DNA of 64,000 nt, taken from positions 124,001 to 188,000 of the IMG/VR virus record IMGVR_UViG_3300044680_000280, one strand, 5' to 3'. Shown piece after piece: positions 8,711 to 16,643 of this stretch. The notes beneath the pieces were generated by a model. The model was given only the letters and a program-made list of their open reading frames with translations, was not told the origin of the DNA and did no database searches. A program made the translations under genes and the position numbers. Numbering within the stretch: position 1 is the first letter of the stretch; each line of letters begins with the position of its first letter. This stretch comes from a virus.

Positions 8711-9223
8711 TTACTTCCCAGTCAATACACCTTTGAGCTGCTTCATGACCTCGGCGGCCAATCGAGCCTTAACAAATTCTCGGGTTTCCTTCTTCGCCTT
8801 GTCAATAAGCGTGGTAGGACGGTACCCGGGATGCCACCAACTATTATGCAGCATCGACGCCCCAGTCGCCCATCGAAAAATGGTGGTACCGTCCTCAAGT
8901 TTGATGGGTATCGGACGTTTGGCCTTGGTAAGCCATGTCATCTGATGCGCCTTGCTCCCGTAAAGGAGTGGGAAGAACCCGGCGAAGTTTGTTGTAAGGA
9001 CTAAACTGCTTTTCTTGACGTGAATCTGTAGAGATTTGGCAATCTTAGCCTTGACTTTCGCGGAGTAGGCTGGATGAGTGATGAGACCCTCTAGCTTCTT
9101 CTTTAACCTGAGGTTGAGTTGGTACTTGAGGCTCCGAAGAACCTTGGCCGGATCTGCATGGAGGTTTCCCTCCCCGAGGATGGGTTTACCGTAAATACCA
9201 GTGACTCGACGACGAGGGGACAT
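8711..9223 (-). CDS. HK97 gp10-like tail-completion/neck protein (tentative)
   Basis: A 170-aa, very basic protein. The central GSKAHQMTW and the C-terminal W-W-H-P-G-Y-R-P followed by a long helix (IDKAKKETREFVKARLAAEV) resemble the HK97 gp10 / minor-tail fold, whose members end in a conserved P-aromatic strand and a terminal helix. Such proteins join the tail tube to the head connector. Its neighbour on the 5' side is the 451-aa structural protein. The similarity is judged by eye only. Confidence 0.5.
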   Translation of the reverse strand: MSPRRRVTGIYGKPILGEGNLHADPAKVLRSLKYQLNLRLKKKLEGLITHPAYSAKVKAKIAKSLQIHVKKSSLVLTTNFAGFFPLLYGSKAHQMTWLTKAKRPIPIKLEDGTTIFRWATGASMLHNSWWHPGYRPTTLIDKAKKETREFVKARLAAEVMKQLKGVLTGK

Positions 9224-10579
9224 TTAGTACTCGATATTCGCCCAAACGGGCTGGCGACCGCGGAGCTGACGATCCTCTGGGATCTCTGGCTTGTCCGTGA
9301 TCTGATTGTCTGCTTCATACTCCGGCCCGTTGGGCATGAACTCAACGGCTGGAAACCGCAGATTATCGAGCGGGACACGGTACCGAATGTCCTTCTCATC
9401 AAAATGACCGACGTTGAAGTGCTGCTGCAAGAGCATGCCCCGATTGGTCGGCATCCGAACGCCGCCTATCGTGTACCGCTCCCCATTGATCTTCACAATG
9501 AAATCCCGTTGAGATAGGAGCGGGCTAGGTCCTGTCCAAGTCTCATAGGTGTGCGTCACCGTGCGGCCTAGGTCCTTTTGGGAGATGGTCTTTTCCGAGT
9601 CGTCGGGGGCGATGATGATATCGTACGGACCATCGTAACCCCCAATGAAACCGGTACCATAGCAAAGTGGGTCGTCATTAATCGGCTGCTTATGCACATC
9701 GTCAGGAATGCACGGGCATGGGACACCCACCTGTTTGCGGAGAAACACCTTGACGCGCTCCCCGCCCTGCTCGAGAATCCAACGGTTACGCCGAACGGCT
9801 TCCCGCCACATGTAGTCCATTTTCTCGAGCTCGTACGAGTTCGTCATCGTAGCCGCCTCGAGCGGGGTCTCCATGAGGTCGTTGCACTGAACCGTCGTCA
9901 GACTGTTGTTCACCGGAATGCCGACTGTCGTAAAACGCCAGAAAACCCGCTGAACAAGGTCCGTTCGCAAAAGGGCTTTCGTGTATCGATAGGTACACGT
10001 AACCTTGCTCGTTGCCGTGGGAACAACCGTAGGTAGGTAATTCTGCTTGGAGGGATCCGGATACCGTCGAATGTCGATCTCAACCTCACCCGTTTGCCCG
10101 ATGACCGAGAGAACTGGAACCTCGGTTCCGTCAACAAAGACTTGAACGTCTAGCGGGGAGTTCGCGTAGGTCATCTGAGAACCCGGCTTGACGATGGGAT
10201 GGCGAAGCGTCCTGAAAACGTACCTGGGGTGATAAAGTCCCGCGCCCTCGTCCCCAAAAGTCACCCAACTGTTCGACACGTCCTCATCGGGAACGAGTAC
10301 GTTGTCCGTCACATCCCTCCAGTAACCGGAACCTACGGGGTAATCCGTGATCCGTTCGAAAGGTCCAAACTCCGAATCGAACGAGCGGTAGATGTTGACC
10401 CCCAAGATTTGGAAACGGCTATTAACCGCCAAGTTTGAGGGATTGTCCCAAGTGAGATCAAAGGCGCCCGGTCGGTGAACGCTCCTCATGAAAGCGTTCA
10501 GAGGGGATGCGGGCCAGGGGGCTCGAGAGAGCTCTAGCTCAGTGATATTTCTGTCACGATTAGTGGCGTACGGCATCAA
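9224..10579 (-). CDS. FN3-containing neck/tail structural protein
   Basis: 451 aa. Residues about 38-95 read as a fibronectin type III-like domain (FDLTWDNPS, then a GVNIYRS strand and a GYWRDVT end). Residues about 150-205 hold the recurring beta module (VQVFVDGTEVPVL, then a VEIDI strand and a VTCTYRYT strand). The C-terminal part has a KINGERYTIGGVRMP element and a cysteine cluster (VPCPCIPDD) that could bind metal. The stop abuts the gp10-like gene. The context suggests a head-tail adaptor or collar; the exact role is unknown. Confidence 0.6.
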   Translation of the reverse strand: MMPYATNRDRNITELELSRAPWPASPLNAFMRSVHRPGAFDLTWDNPSNLAVNSRFQILGVNIYRSFDSEFGPFERITDYPVGSGYWRDVTDNVLVPDEDVSNSWVTFGDEGAGLYHPRYVFRTLRHPIVKPGSQMTYANSPLDVQVFVDGTEVPVLSVIGQTGEVEIDIRRYPDPSKQNYLPTVVPTATSKVTCTYRYTKALLRTDLVQRVFWRFTTVGIPVNNSLTTVQCNDLMETPLEAATMTNSYELEKMDYMWREAVRRNRWILEQGGERVKVFLRKQVGVPCPCIPDDVHKQPINDDPLCYGTGFIGGYDGPYDIIIAPDDSEKTISQKDLGRTVTHTYETWTGPSPLLSQRDFIVKINGERYTIGGVRMPTNRGMLLQQHFNVGHFDEKDIRYRVPLDNLRFPAVEFMPNGPEYEADNQITDKPEIPEDRQLRGRQPVWANIEY

Positions 10580-10614
10580 CGGCCCTCAAAGTAGCCGTCG
10601 AATAAGAAGAGGTG

Positions 10615-10911
10615 TCACTCCTCGGACGGAATGTCTGGCATGACCAATTCGATGACGCCCGTCGTTCCGTCAATAGTCACCTGGGTCTCTGAGGAAATCC
10701 CTCGAGCCTCGAGTTCCCGTGCGAAAAGTCGACCTTTTTCCTCATCAAGGGTTCGTGCGGCCACGATGAGGGGAATCTTCTCGAGCTCCATGTTGAGGAG
10801 GGTCTCGGCGACCTGCTGGCGACTGCCCATGATGCGGGACAGATTTCGAAGGACCTCGGGGGAGACGGGATCCTTAATGCTGAGCTTTGGTAGCTTGGGT
10901 TCAGCGGGCAT
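10615..10911 (-). CDS. Small conserved-looking virion-operon protein
   Basis: 98 aa, acidic, mostly helical: IMGSRQQVAETLLNMELEKI and ARTLDEEKGRLFARELEARG, then a short beta tail. ATG at 10911; it ends 36 bp before the next gene. No family recognised. Position between the split-intein structural gene and the neck genes suggests an assembly factor or small structural subunit. Confidence 0.5.
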   Translation of the reverse strand: MPAEPKLPKLSIKDPVSPEVLRNLSRIMGSRQQVAETLLNMELEKIPLIVAARTLDEEKGRLFARELEARGISSETQVTIDGTTGVIELVMPDIPSEE

Positions 10912-10920
10912 ACCAGTCCA

Positions 10921-11205
10921 CTACACCGTGGATGCTGAGACCTTCTCCAAAATCATAGCGAGCAACGGACCGATCTTCTCGAACTCGGTCCTCATGTCCT
11001 CCGAGACTTGTTTGAGGAGAGCAACATCCTCATTGGTCGAGGTCACAATCCGTTCGATAGAATCCAACCGACGAATGACACCGGCGAGGTCGTTGTCTAC
11101 CTCATCCACATGCCTGGTTACAAGCTCGAGTTTCGGAGCCACCGCGGCAACAACGGCGATCATAGTCTCTGAGTCTAGATTCTCGAATGTTGCTCTTGTA
11201 CCCAT
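10921..11205 (-). CDS. Small coiled-coil protein
   Basis: 94 aa, almost entirely helical. Heptads run from about residue 25 (LELVTRHVDEVDNDLAGVIR) to the C-terminus. The ATG at 11205 overlaps the final base of the C-extein gene, so the two are co-translated. Possibly a trimeric or dimeric tail accessory protein or chaperone; no homologue recognised. Confidence 0.55.
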   Translation of the reverse strand: MGTRATFENLDSETMIAVVAAVAPKLELVTRHVDEVDNDLAGVIRRLDSIERIVTSTNEDVALLKQVSEDMRTEFEKIGPLLAMILEKVSASTV

Positions 11206-12089
11206 TAGAACCCCACAAACTTTCGTGGACTCAATACACCACGTCCTGCATAGGGTCCGAAAGCGCTTCGAATACCCGTACCAAACTTAGGTTGCTGGAC
11301 ACCCTTGAGGATGTTGACGGTAGCTTTCGCCTTCTCAAGTTGCTGCGTGAAGTTCTCTTGAGCCGCCTGCTGGGCCGCCTCGTACTTCGAAGACTTGTCG
11401 AGGTTTAGGCTCACCCCGCCGATGGTATAGTCGAATTCATCGGCAACCCAATTGATACGAAGCGCCTGAAGGGCGAAGACCATCGCACCCGTCAGAAGCA
11501 AAGTGCGCCACTCAGGTTTCATCGCAACCATGGCGTCAACACTGGCAAACGGTGTCCTAGGGGGAGATGCGATGATCTCATCAAGGGACCGCTCAAGGTA
11601 TTCCTTAAGTTCGTTATTTTCCCAAATGAAGCCGAAGACTCGGCTAAACTGAGATATGGTCTCTTCGTGGGTCGGCGGACGAAAATGGTAATTGCGGTCA
11701 GGAGAGTTTGACACAAGCATACCAGACTTCTGAAGGATGAAATTGTGCCAACCTTCTGCCGTGAGATCATACATGTAGCGACGAGAAGAAAGTCTCTCTG
11801 TAGATAGAACCCGAACTGATGAAGAAGCACCGGCAACGACCGTTTGGGGACTCAGTGACTCCACCTCAGTCTTGAGTTTCGGGGTAAGAAACACACGATG
11901 ACCACCAGTCAGGACAGACGAGCCTTTCGTTGTATGTACCCTAAAAATAGGCTCTGACTCGACCTCTGCGCGCTGTACTTGGAGAACTCGCTTCCACTCC
12001 TGCACCCCGTTCGGGGACACGGATCGAACTCGCAAGGTCCCCGTGTAGAATGCGGACTTGATTCTCTCACTTTGCTGGGGAGTTAACAT
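11205..12089 (-). CDS. C-intein plus C-extein half of a fractured structural gene
   Basis: 294 aa. Residues 1-128 are the C-terminal part of an intein. VSPNGVQEWKRVLQVQR is an early intein strand pair, VLTGGHRVFL is block B with the T-x-x-H signature (H64), YDLTAEGWHNFIL (107-119) is block F, and GMLVSN (123-128) is block G, ending in Asn128. The +1 residue is Ser129, a valid nucleophile. Residues 129-294 are C-extein, starting SPDRNYHFRPP; near the end a helical QQAAQENFTQQLEKAKATVN precedes a basic tail. The penultimate intein residue is Ser where His is usual. Splicing with the product of 12363-12860 would give a 299-aa virion protein joined at RDN|SPDRNYHF. The reading frame matches the N-half (offset 276 nt). 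Confidence 0.85.
   Translation of the reverse strand: MLTPQQSERIKSAFYTGTLRVRSVSPNGVQEWKRVLQVQRAEVESEPIFRVHTTKGSSVLTGGHRVFLTPKLKTEVESLSPQTVVAGASSSVRVLSTERLSSRRYMYDLTAEGWHNFILQKSGMLVSNSPDRNYHFRPPTHEETISQFSRVFGFIWENNELKEYLERSLDEIIASPPRTPFASVDAMVAMKPEWRTLLLTGAMVFALQALRINWVADEFDYTIGGVSLNLDKSSKYEAAQQAAQENFTQQLEKAKATVNILKGVQQPKFGTGIRSAFGPYAGRGVLSPRKFVGF
11706..12089 (-). other. C-intein segment (128 residues)
   Basis: This DNA encodes the excised C-intein, from the initiator Met to the terminal AAC (Asn128) at 11706-11708. The next codon, TCT (11703-11705), is the +1 Ser. The segment is much longer than the C-half of standard split inteins (about 35-40 aa) because the split lies near the start of the intein fold. 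Confidence 0.82.
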
Positions 12090-12345
12090 CGAAGTCCTTT
12101 TCCGTCCAGATCAAAAAGTCCCACCCCATACTGGCCGCATAGGAAGAAGCTGCCTCAAGTCGACGCTGCACGTTATGGTCCGTTGGGAGAGACAGCACCC
12201 AACTTGCTTTAACTTCAATGAGAGCAACGGTTCCATCCTGATGTGTCACAACAAAGTCTGGAAGCATCCAGCGACCGTCCGGAAGTTCTATTCGCGGTTC
12301 GAATACGTACTCTCTAACGGAGGGGTCCTGGTCTAATAAGGACAC
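12067..12345 (-). CDS. PD-(D/E)xK nuclease inserted between the split-intein halves
   Basis: A 92-aa protein with a GTG start at 12345 and an in-frame TGA just upstream (12358-12360). It has a PD-(D/E)xK active site: RWMLPDFVV (D30) and ALIEVKASW (E44, K46). The N-terminal layout (F-x-P-R-I-E-L-P-D-G) resembles the TnsA N-domain and small Holliday-junction- or homing-type nucleases. It lies between the N-intein and C-intein genes, in a different frame from both, and overlaps the C-intein start by 23 bp. Known fractured intein loci often carry a free-standing homing endonuclease at this spot; a PD-(D/E)xK example would spread the locus by cutting intein-free alleles. The homing role is inference from position. 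Confidence 0.75.
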   Translation of the reverse strand: MSLLDQDPSVREYVFEPRIELPDGRWMLPDFVVTHQDGTVALIEVKASWVLSLPTDHNVQRRLEAASSYAASMGWDFLIWTEKDFDVNSPAK

Positions 12346-12362
12346 AACGACAAGGGATCAGT

Positions 12363-12860
12363 TCAGGATGTGCCGTGAATGGCTTCGTATAGGTCACGGA
12401 TAGATACTACCATATTCTCCCCACTCACGTCAACTTCTATCGTCTCCTCTTCACCTACACAATTGTCCCTAAGTAGAATACGGAGTCTCCGACCCATGTC
12501 CTGCTCCGCGGACGTTAGGGTCGGTTCAATCGAATCCGGGTTGACCTTGTCAATAACCGAAAAGTTCATGAGCACTTGCTGAATGGGCGCCCCCGGCATT
12601 TCACGAAACGTCCAGCGAATGCGATATTCTCCTAGATTTGCGTCCAAAGGAACGATAATGCTCGCAAAGTACTCCCCTAGCGATGGGTTGACGGGCTGAC
12701 GACGCGGAGCCCCAACGAGAACTTCGCGTCCCGTCGTAAAGTCGTAGAGAGCGTAGCTAATCTCGGCAGCGTTCTCGGGGGTTCCGTTGACGTTGTCGAG
12801 AAAAATGCTCAAGTCGTTACGACCGAGCTGCTGTCCCTTGTAAAAAGCGCTACCGCTCAT
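12363..12860 (-). CDS. N-extein plus N-intein half of a fractured structural gene
   Basis: 165 aa. Residues 1-133 are an Ig-like virion domain (SYALYDFTTGREVLVG, then YRIRWTFREMPG and MNFSVIDK) followed by a helix ending RRLRILLRDN. Cys134 then starts an intein block A: CVGEEETIEVDVSGE, continuing to VVSIRDLYEAIHGTS at the stop. This 32-residue segment has the C-x(4)-T-I, G and I-R-D-L-Y landmarks of the very short N-halves of atypically split phage inteins. Related Ig-like domains occur at the C-terminus of 14406-15803 and in 16236-16640. The stop is TGA at 12363-12365. Confidence 0.85.
   Translation of the reverse strand: MSGSAFYKGQQLGRNDLSIFLDNVNGTPENAAEISYALYDFTTGREVLVGAPRRQPVNPSLGEYFASIIVPLDANLGEYRIRWTFREMPGAPIQQVLMNFSVIDKVNPDSIEPTLTSAEQDMGRRLRILLRDNCVGEEETIEVDVSGENMVVSIRDLYEAIHGTS
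12366..12461 (-). other. N-intein segment (32 residues, starts at Cys134)
   Basis: Codons from TGT (12459-12461, Cys134) to the last sense codon encode the N-intein. Standard split inteins have N-halves near 100 aa; 32 aa marks the atypical class in which the break falls just after block A. Confidence 0.8.
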
Positions 12861-13186
12861 TTGACCTCTTCGAGATCCTCCTGTGGCACAACGTGTCGAC
12901 CGTTCTTCTCGAGCTGTACATAGAACTTTCCAAACGGAATGTATTTCTCGATGGTACCCACGTCTCCGTGCCAGTGAGTTAAACCGTGAGAGGGCAGAAC
13001 CCTTACCCTCGTGCCTGGCTTCAGGCTAGACGGCACGCTCGCAACGCGAGCGACAACCTTCTTGACAATGAGGGCGTCCTGAAAATCTCGAAGTTCTCGA
13101 CTCATGGCCGTCTTTCCTTGGGACTTCCTCTTACTGGGAAGCCAATCCTCGTTTTCTGCGTCTAGGTGTATCTCAAGCTTGGCCAT
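12857..13186 (-). CDS. Small KOW/SH3-like protein, unknown role
   Basis: With the ATG at 13186, which forms a TAATG junction with the ADP-ribosyltransferase stop, the protein is 109 aa. The C-terminal half (LKPGTRVRVLPSHGLTHWHG, then VGTIEKYIP and FYVQLEKNG) looks like a KOW/SH3-type small barrel, which often binds nucleic acid or protein. The N-terminal half is charged and helical. Its stop overlaps the N-extein gene start by 4 bp. No specific function is visible. Confidence 0.55.
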   Translation of the reverse strand: MAKLEIHLDAENEDWLPSKRKSQGKTAMSRELRDFQDALIVKKVVARVASVPSSLKPGTRVRVLPSHGLTHWHGDVGTIEKYIPFGKFYVQLEKNGRHVVPQEDLEEVK

Positions 13187-14415
13187 TACTTCTTCTTTCC
13201 ACCACGTCCAACACACTTACCGTGTATGGCTGAAGCTCCCATCACAACCATCTCAGCCTCACCAGTATAATCTGTATTCGTTTTGGCTTTTGGGTTTGCA
13301 TCGGATCCCATGATCGGGGTCGTCAGATAGGACCAAAAGATATTTTCCACGGGAACCTTCATTTTGAAGGCGGTTCCAAAGCCGGTAGCTTGAGACGGGT
13401 CCGAGGAAAAGCTTGAAAGTTCCCTTGTCTTCACCACGAGGTCATCCCCCGGCTGAGCCTTATCGGCACCTTGCCCATTGACTCCCCTGAACAAGGTGAG
13501 TTCCTTCAATCCAAGATGCTTAAAAACAGCACGGTTGAATTTCAGAATCTCGTGGGCGTACTCTTTCATTGCTTGGTCCTTGGCACCCCTGGCCCGACCC
13601 TCTTTGGCGTCCGCCTCTTCCTTGGGAAGAGTGTAGCCCTCAACCCCGAGACTGCTCATGAGCCCATTGATCTCATCGGAGGGTGGTTGACCAGAAGAGT
13701 CCGTCCAGTCCATGACCAACCCATTATGGACCTTGTTCAACTTGGAATTGGACTTCAAATGCTTTTCAAAGTACTCCCCGATCATGTACCCGTTGACGTG
13801 GAGTAGCTTCTCAGCTTCAGACAACTGAGAGAAAGCCTCCTTAGCGACGGAGGGGGTGTCCTTGTCAGACCTGGCACCGAATTTCTTCTCGTATTCGGCA
13901 ACACCCTTCTTCATCTTCCCAATCACCTCATCCAAAGCCGCCTTGTGTTTGGAAAGGGTCTCATCTACTTCCTTGTCCGTAACGATGAGTTCCCCTTTTG
14001 GGGACATTCCAACAGACTTCTTGCTCTCCGTCCTTTTGCCATTGGACTTCGAAGGTTCGGTCTTGGGCTTCGAATCCGTGGACTTATCGGACTCTTCCTT
14101 AGGGGCTTCTCGAGGTATGGGGTCCCTCTTCTCAGGATTCTTCTTGGCCCACTCGTGGTACTCTTTGAGGGCCTTCCGAAAAACGTCTTTATCCTTGAGC
14201 GCCGTCGTAAAGGAGACATCCTTGAAACGGTCTCTGGTTTCTGGATTCGGATTGGGAACCTTTTCCGATCCGCCCTGATGGACCTTATCTAGCCACTCTT
14301 TCCACCGAGGCGGTACCCCACCCTTAGATGGATCCTCTTCCTGAGCGTCCGCGGTGCGGCCCAAGAATCGGGTCATAACTCTCAGAGCAATAGGGTTCAT
14401 TCGACTCAATCCCAT
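13186..14415 (-). CDS. Virion-operon mono-ADP-ribosyltransferase (R-S-E class)
   Basis: 409 aa. The C-terminal ~110 residues carry the three R-S-E landmarks of toxin-type ADP-ribosyltransferases: R310 in LTLFRGV, the S-F-S strand in ELSSFSSDPSQATGFG (335-337), and the E-x-E pair in YTGEAEMVV (E386, E388). This class moves ADP-ribose from NAD+ to arginine in target proteins. T4 Alt, an injected virion enzyme, is the classic phage example. Residues ~95-140 are a Lys/Ser/Pro-rich flexible linker and ~145-300 are helical. The N-terminal NPIALRVMTRFLGR resembles the start of the 123-aa protein at 58088-58459 and could be a packaging tag. Alternative start: ATG at 14400. Delivery with DNA to modify host proteins is inferred from context. 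Confidence 0.82.
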   Translation of the reverse strand: MGLSRMNPIALRVMTRFLGRTADAQEEDPSKGGVPPRWKEWLDKVHQGGSEKVPNPNPETRDRFKDVSFTTALKDKDVFRKALKEYHEWAKKNPEKRDPIPREAPKEESDKSTDSKPKTEPSKSNGKRTESKKSVGMSPKGELIVTDKEVDETLSKHKAALDEVIGKMKKGVAEYEKKFGARSDKDTPSVAKEAFSQLSEAEKLLHVNGYMIGEYFEKHLKSNSKLNKVHNGLVMDWTDSSGQPPSDEINGLMSSLGVEGYTLPKEEADAKEGRARGAKDQAMKEYAHEILKFNRAVFKHLGLKELTLFRGVNGQGADKAQPGDDLVVKTRELSSFSSDPSQATGFGTAFKMKVPVENIFWSYLTTPIMGSDANPKAKTNTDYTGEAEMVVMGASAIHGKCVGRGGKKK

Positions 14416-15803
14416 CCGTACTTAACTACCCGACAGGTCGGATCCCCTGGAATCGGTTTGGTCACGGCATCAACGACCTGAAACGGAAAATCTACCGTAG
14501 TGGGGGCACCCTGAAAGGTCACCTGATAGGACCACCTTATGAGCCAATTACCGGGTTGACCGTTCTCCCCCGACGTTCCCGTAGCGTAGTAAAGCCCCAC
14601 CTTCTGCATAACGGGGGACTTTGCGAATGGACCCGTCTGCATAATGAGCTGACCCCGAACCTGGTACATCGTGTAGCTCACGTTGTACGGAGAAATGGGA
14701 TTTCGAGAACGATCGAAGAGGCAGAGCATAAGATCCCCCCTCGTGAACATGTACCCCCAGCGAAACTGCTTGGTCAGACATGGATTGGTCTGAACATTCC
14801 CACCATCATCGGGGCACTTGCATCCGCCCCCGTGTGGATGGTATTCATCGTTACCGCCGCCACAATTACCGCTGTACGGATAACTGCCCTGACCGTACGG
14901 ATAATTTCCACCGCCCCCACAATCCCTACCCCGTCCAGGAGATAGTAATCGCCATCCCTCTTTGCGCTCCCAAATGTCTAGGTTCGTGTGACCGCACAAC
15001 CTCAACTGAGACCGCTCCCAGTTGTCAGGTAGCGTAGGTTCAGGGTTAGAACTGATGGGTGGGCAGACCGTAGTGACAAGAAGGAACGCGGCGCCACCAC
15101 CCTCTCCGAAGATCGGCATAGGAGCTGAATCCGCTGTCGTTGCAAATCCCAACGCTGAGCCACTCAAAAAATCGTAGGTGAAGAAGTTGGGCTCAGAGAC
15201 CGTAGCACCACCCGACGTAGATCCAGAGAGTAGAACTGCAATGTTGTCGAGAACGGTCGCCATGCCCCCGTCCCGCCCCGAAACGAGGGCAAGAAGATGG
15301 GGCACGGGTGTCGATAGGGTAGCAACCCCTCCGTCTCGACCAGTCTCACGGTAGACCGTATGCGGGGGAATAACTCCAGTGGCAACAATGACCGCCGAAC
15401 CGGCCAAGAGGGCGGTCACAGTGTCCGTTCGAAACGTAGACCCTCCCTGCAACGTAAGGATGACCCCACAGTCGACTCCAGACGCGGTGAATGTTGACTC
15501 GCTTGCTATCTCCGAAGCAACGCCGTCAGACACGAACACGGATTCACCGAACATGTCGGAAACAGCACCAACGTTCACGCGAGGCGTCAACGAGGAGTTT
15601 GCTGATGGGGAGGAGGAGACGGTATATTGAGCTGAAGCGTTGAACGCAATCGTAGCGCTTCCAGACGCAACAGAACCAGCCGCATAGTGCGCCTTTGGAA
15701 TATGACCGAATGACGAAGCTCCGGCCAGGTCCGTCGCTACGAAGTACCTCTCCGTGACAAACGAATCCGCGACGATATTCGCACTAGCGGACATCAGAGG
15801 CAT
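14406..15803 (-). CDS. Glycine-rich virion protein with C-terminal Ig-like domain
   Basis: 465 aa. Residues 1-250 are Ser/Ala/Thr/Val-rich beta-like sequence. Residues about 300-345 are a Gly/Cys/Tyr-rich segment (CGGGGNYPYGQGSYPYSGNC and GGGCKCPDDGG) with several cysteines, which could be disulfide- or metal-linked. The C-terminus (about 370-455) is an Ig-like domain (SYTMYQVRGQLIMQTGP, then NWLIRWSYQVTF and DFPFQVVD) related to the N-extein at 12363-12860. The stop overlaps the ADP-ribosyltransferase start. Likely a tail or baseplate decoration protein. Confidence 0.6.
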   Translation of the reverse strand: MPLMSASANIVADSFVTERYFVATDLAGASSFGHIPKAHYAAGSVASGSATIAFNASAQYTVSSSPSANSSLTPRVNVGAVSDMFGESVFVSDGVASEIASESTFTASGVDCGVILTLQGGSTFRTDTVTALLAGSAVIVATGVIPPHTVYRETGRDGGVATLSTPVPHLLALVSGRDGGMATVLDNIAVLLSGSTSGGATVSEPNFFTYDFLSGSALGFATTADSAPMPIFGEGGGAAFLLVTTVCPPISSNPEPTLPDNWERSQLRLCGHTNLDIWERKEGWRLLSPGRGRDCGGGGNYPYGQGSYPYSGNCGGGNDEYHPHGGGCKCPDDGGNVQTNPCLTKQFRWGYMFTRGDLMLCLFDRSRNPISPYNVSYTMYQVRGQLIMQTGPFAKSPVMQKVGLYYATGTSGENGQPGNWLIRWSYQVTFQGAPTTVDFPFQVVDAVTKPIPGDPTCRVVKYGWD

Positions 15804-15806
15804 AGA

Positions 15807-16190
15807 TTAGGCCTCAGTGATTTGCAACTGCCCCGCTGGGAAGGAAACTTGCGTAGATGCTAGAACGGTCCTCGGGGCTCCAAGGGCGCCGTAGTAGAGC
15901 AGGTTACCGCCCGACACGTTGTCCACGATACCCCATGCGACAATCGTACCCCAGGTAGCTGAAGCGGTAGGGAACAAGATGTCCGCAACGTTGGATACAA
16001 CTCCTTCACTCGCAGACGTCCAGGTAACTGCTTGACGCGCGTACGATCCACCAGAAACCTCAACACCGGCAGAAGTCGGAGTCGGAGAAGTCGTATAGAT
16101 AGCAACGTATACGGCGGGGGGCGACTCATACGAAACGTCGTTCAGCACCGCGTTGAGCATAACGTTGTCGAGGTACTGGCTCTTGGGCAT
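15807..16190 (-). CDS. Small tail-associated protein, paralogue A
   Basis: 127 aa. The pattern NAVLNDVSYESPPAVYVAIY, G-V-E-V-S-G-G-S-Y-A-R-Q, W-G-T-I-V-A-W-G-I-V-D and a GGNLLYYGAL strand matches a widespread family of small phage structural proteins usually annotated as tail fibre or minor structural (Gp80-like). It is clearly related to 16878-17270, from which it is separated by two other genes. It probably decorates the tail; the exact site is unknown. Confidence 0.65.
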   Translation of the reverse strand: MPKSQYLDNVMLNAVLNDVSYESPPAVYVAIYTTSPTPTSAGVEVSGGSYARQAVTWTSASEGVVSNVADILFPTASATWGTIVAWGIVDNVSGGNLLYYGALGAPRTVLASTQVSFPAGQLQITEA

Positions 16191-16235
16191 AACGTGGACT
16201 CCTACCTCAGTCGAAAAGACAAGAGCTTTAGAGGG

Positions 16236-16640
16236 CTATTGGCAGCCCGGCTTGTTGAAAGACGAGGAGAGCCCACCAGGGGGTCCTGAGGACGGGAGTT
16301 CCGTGACATCGTAGTCCTGAGCCGCAATTTGCGTCCCTGACGGATAGATGATCAGAAGCCGCCAGTACCCCACCGCATTCGGCATGAACCGTACGTTGTA
16401 ATACCCTGGAGCCCCTGGAATCTCGTTCCAATAAACTTTACCGGAGGCGATTTGGGAGTCTGTAACCCCAGAACCGCTGGTCAAAACCCAAGGTTGAGGA
16501 ACGTTGTTAAAAAAGAGGGCATCCTGAATTTGCAGGATCGTAAGCCCAGTAACGCGAGTGTACCCGTCGGGCTGAAAGAAGTCCGCCTGGTCGCGAACAA
16601 GCTCATTATTGTATACTACGCGCCCGCGTGTGGTAGCCAT
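16236..16640 (-). CDS. Ig-like virion protein
   Basis: 134 aa, all-beta. GYYNVRFMPNAVGYWRLLII and a YDVTEL end resemble the Ig-like domains of 14406-15803 and the N-extein. A Ser/Gly/Pro-rich tail ends in KPGCQ. Probably a small decoration or tail accessory subunit. Confidence 0.5.
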   Translation of the reverse strand: MATTRGRVVYNNELVRDQADFFQPDGYTRVTGLTILQIQDALFFNNVPQPWVLTSGSGVTDSQIASGKVYWNEIPGAPGYYNVRFMPNAVGYWRLLIIYPSGTQIAAQDYDVTELPSSGPPGGLSSSFNKPGCQ

Positions 16641-16643
16641 CCG

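Noticed and set aside
12067-12860. A contiguous intein with a sequencing error at the TGA 12363-12365
   Set aside because: The N- and C-halves share a frame, but the nuclease between them is in another frame with its own GTG and stop, so one error would not restore a single gene. The geometry also matches known split inteins.
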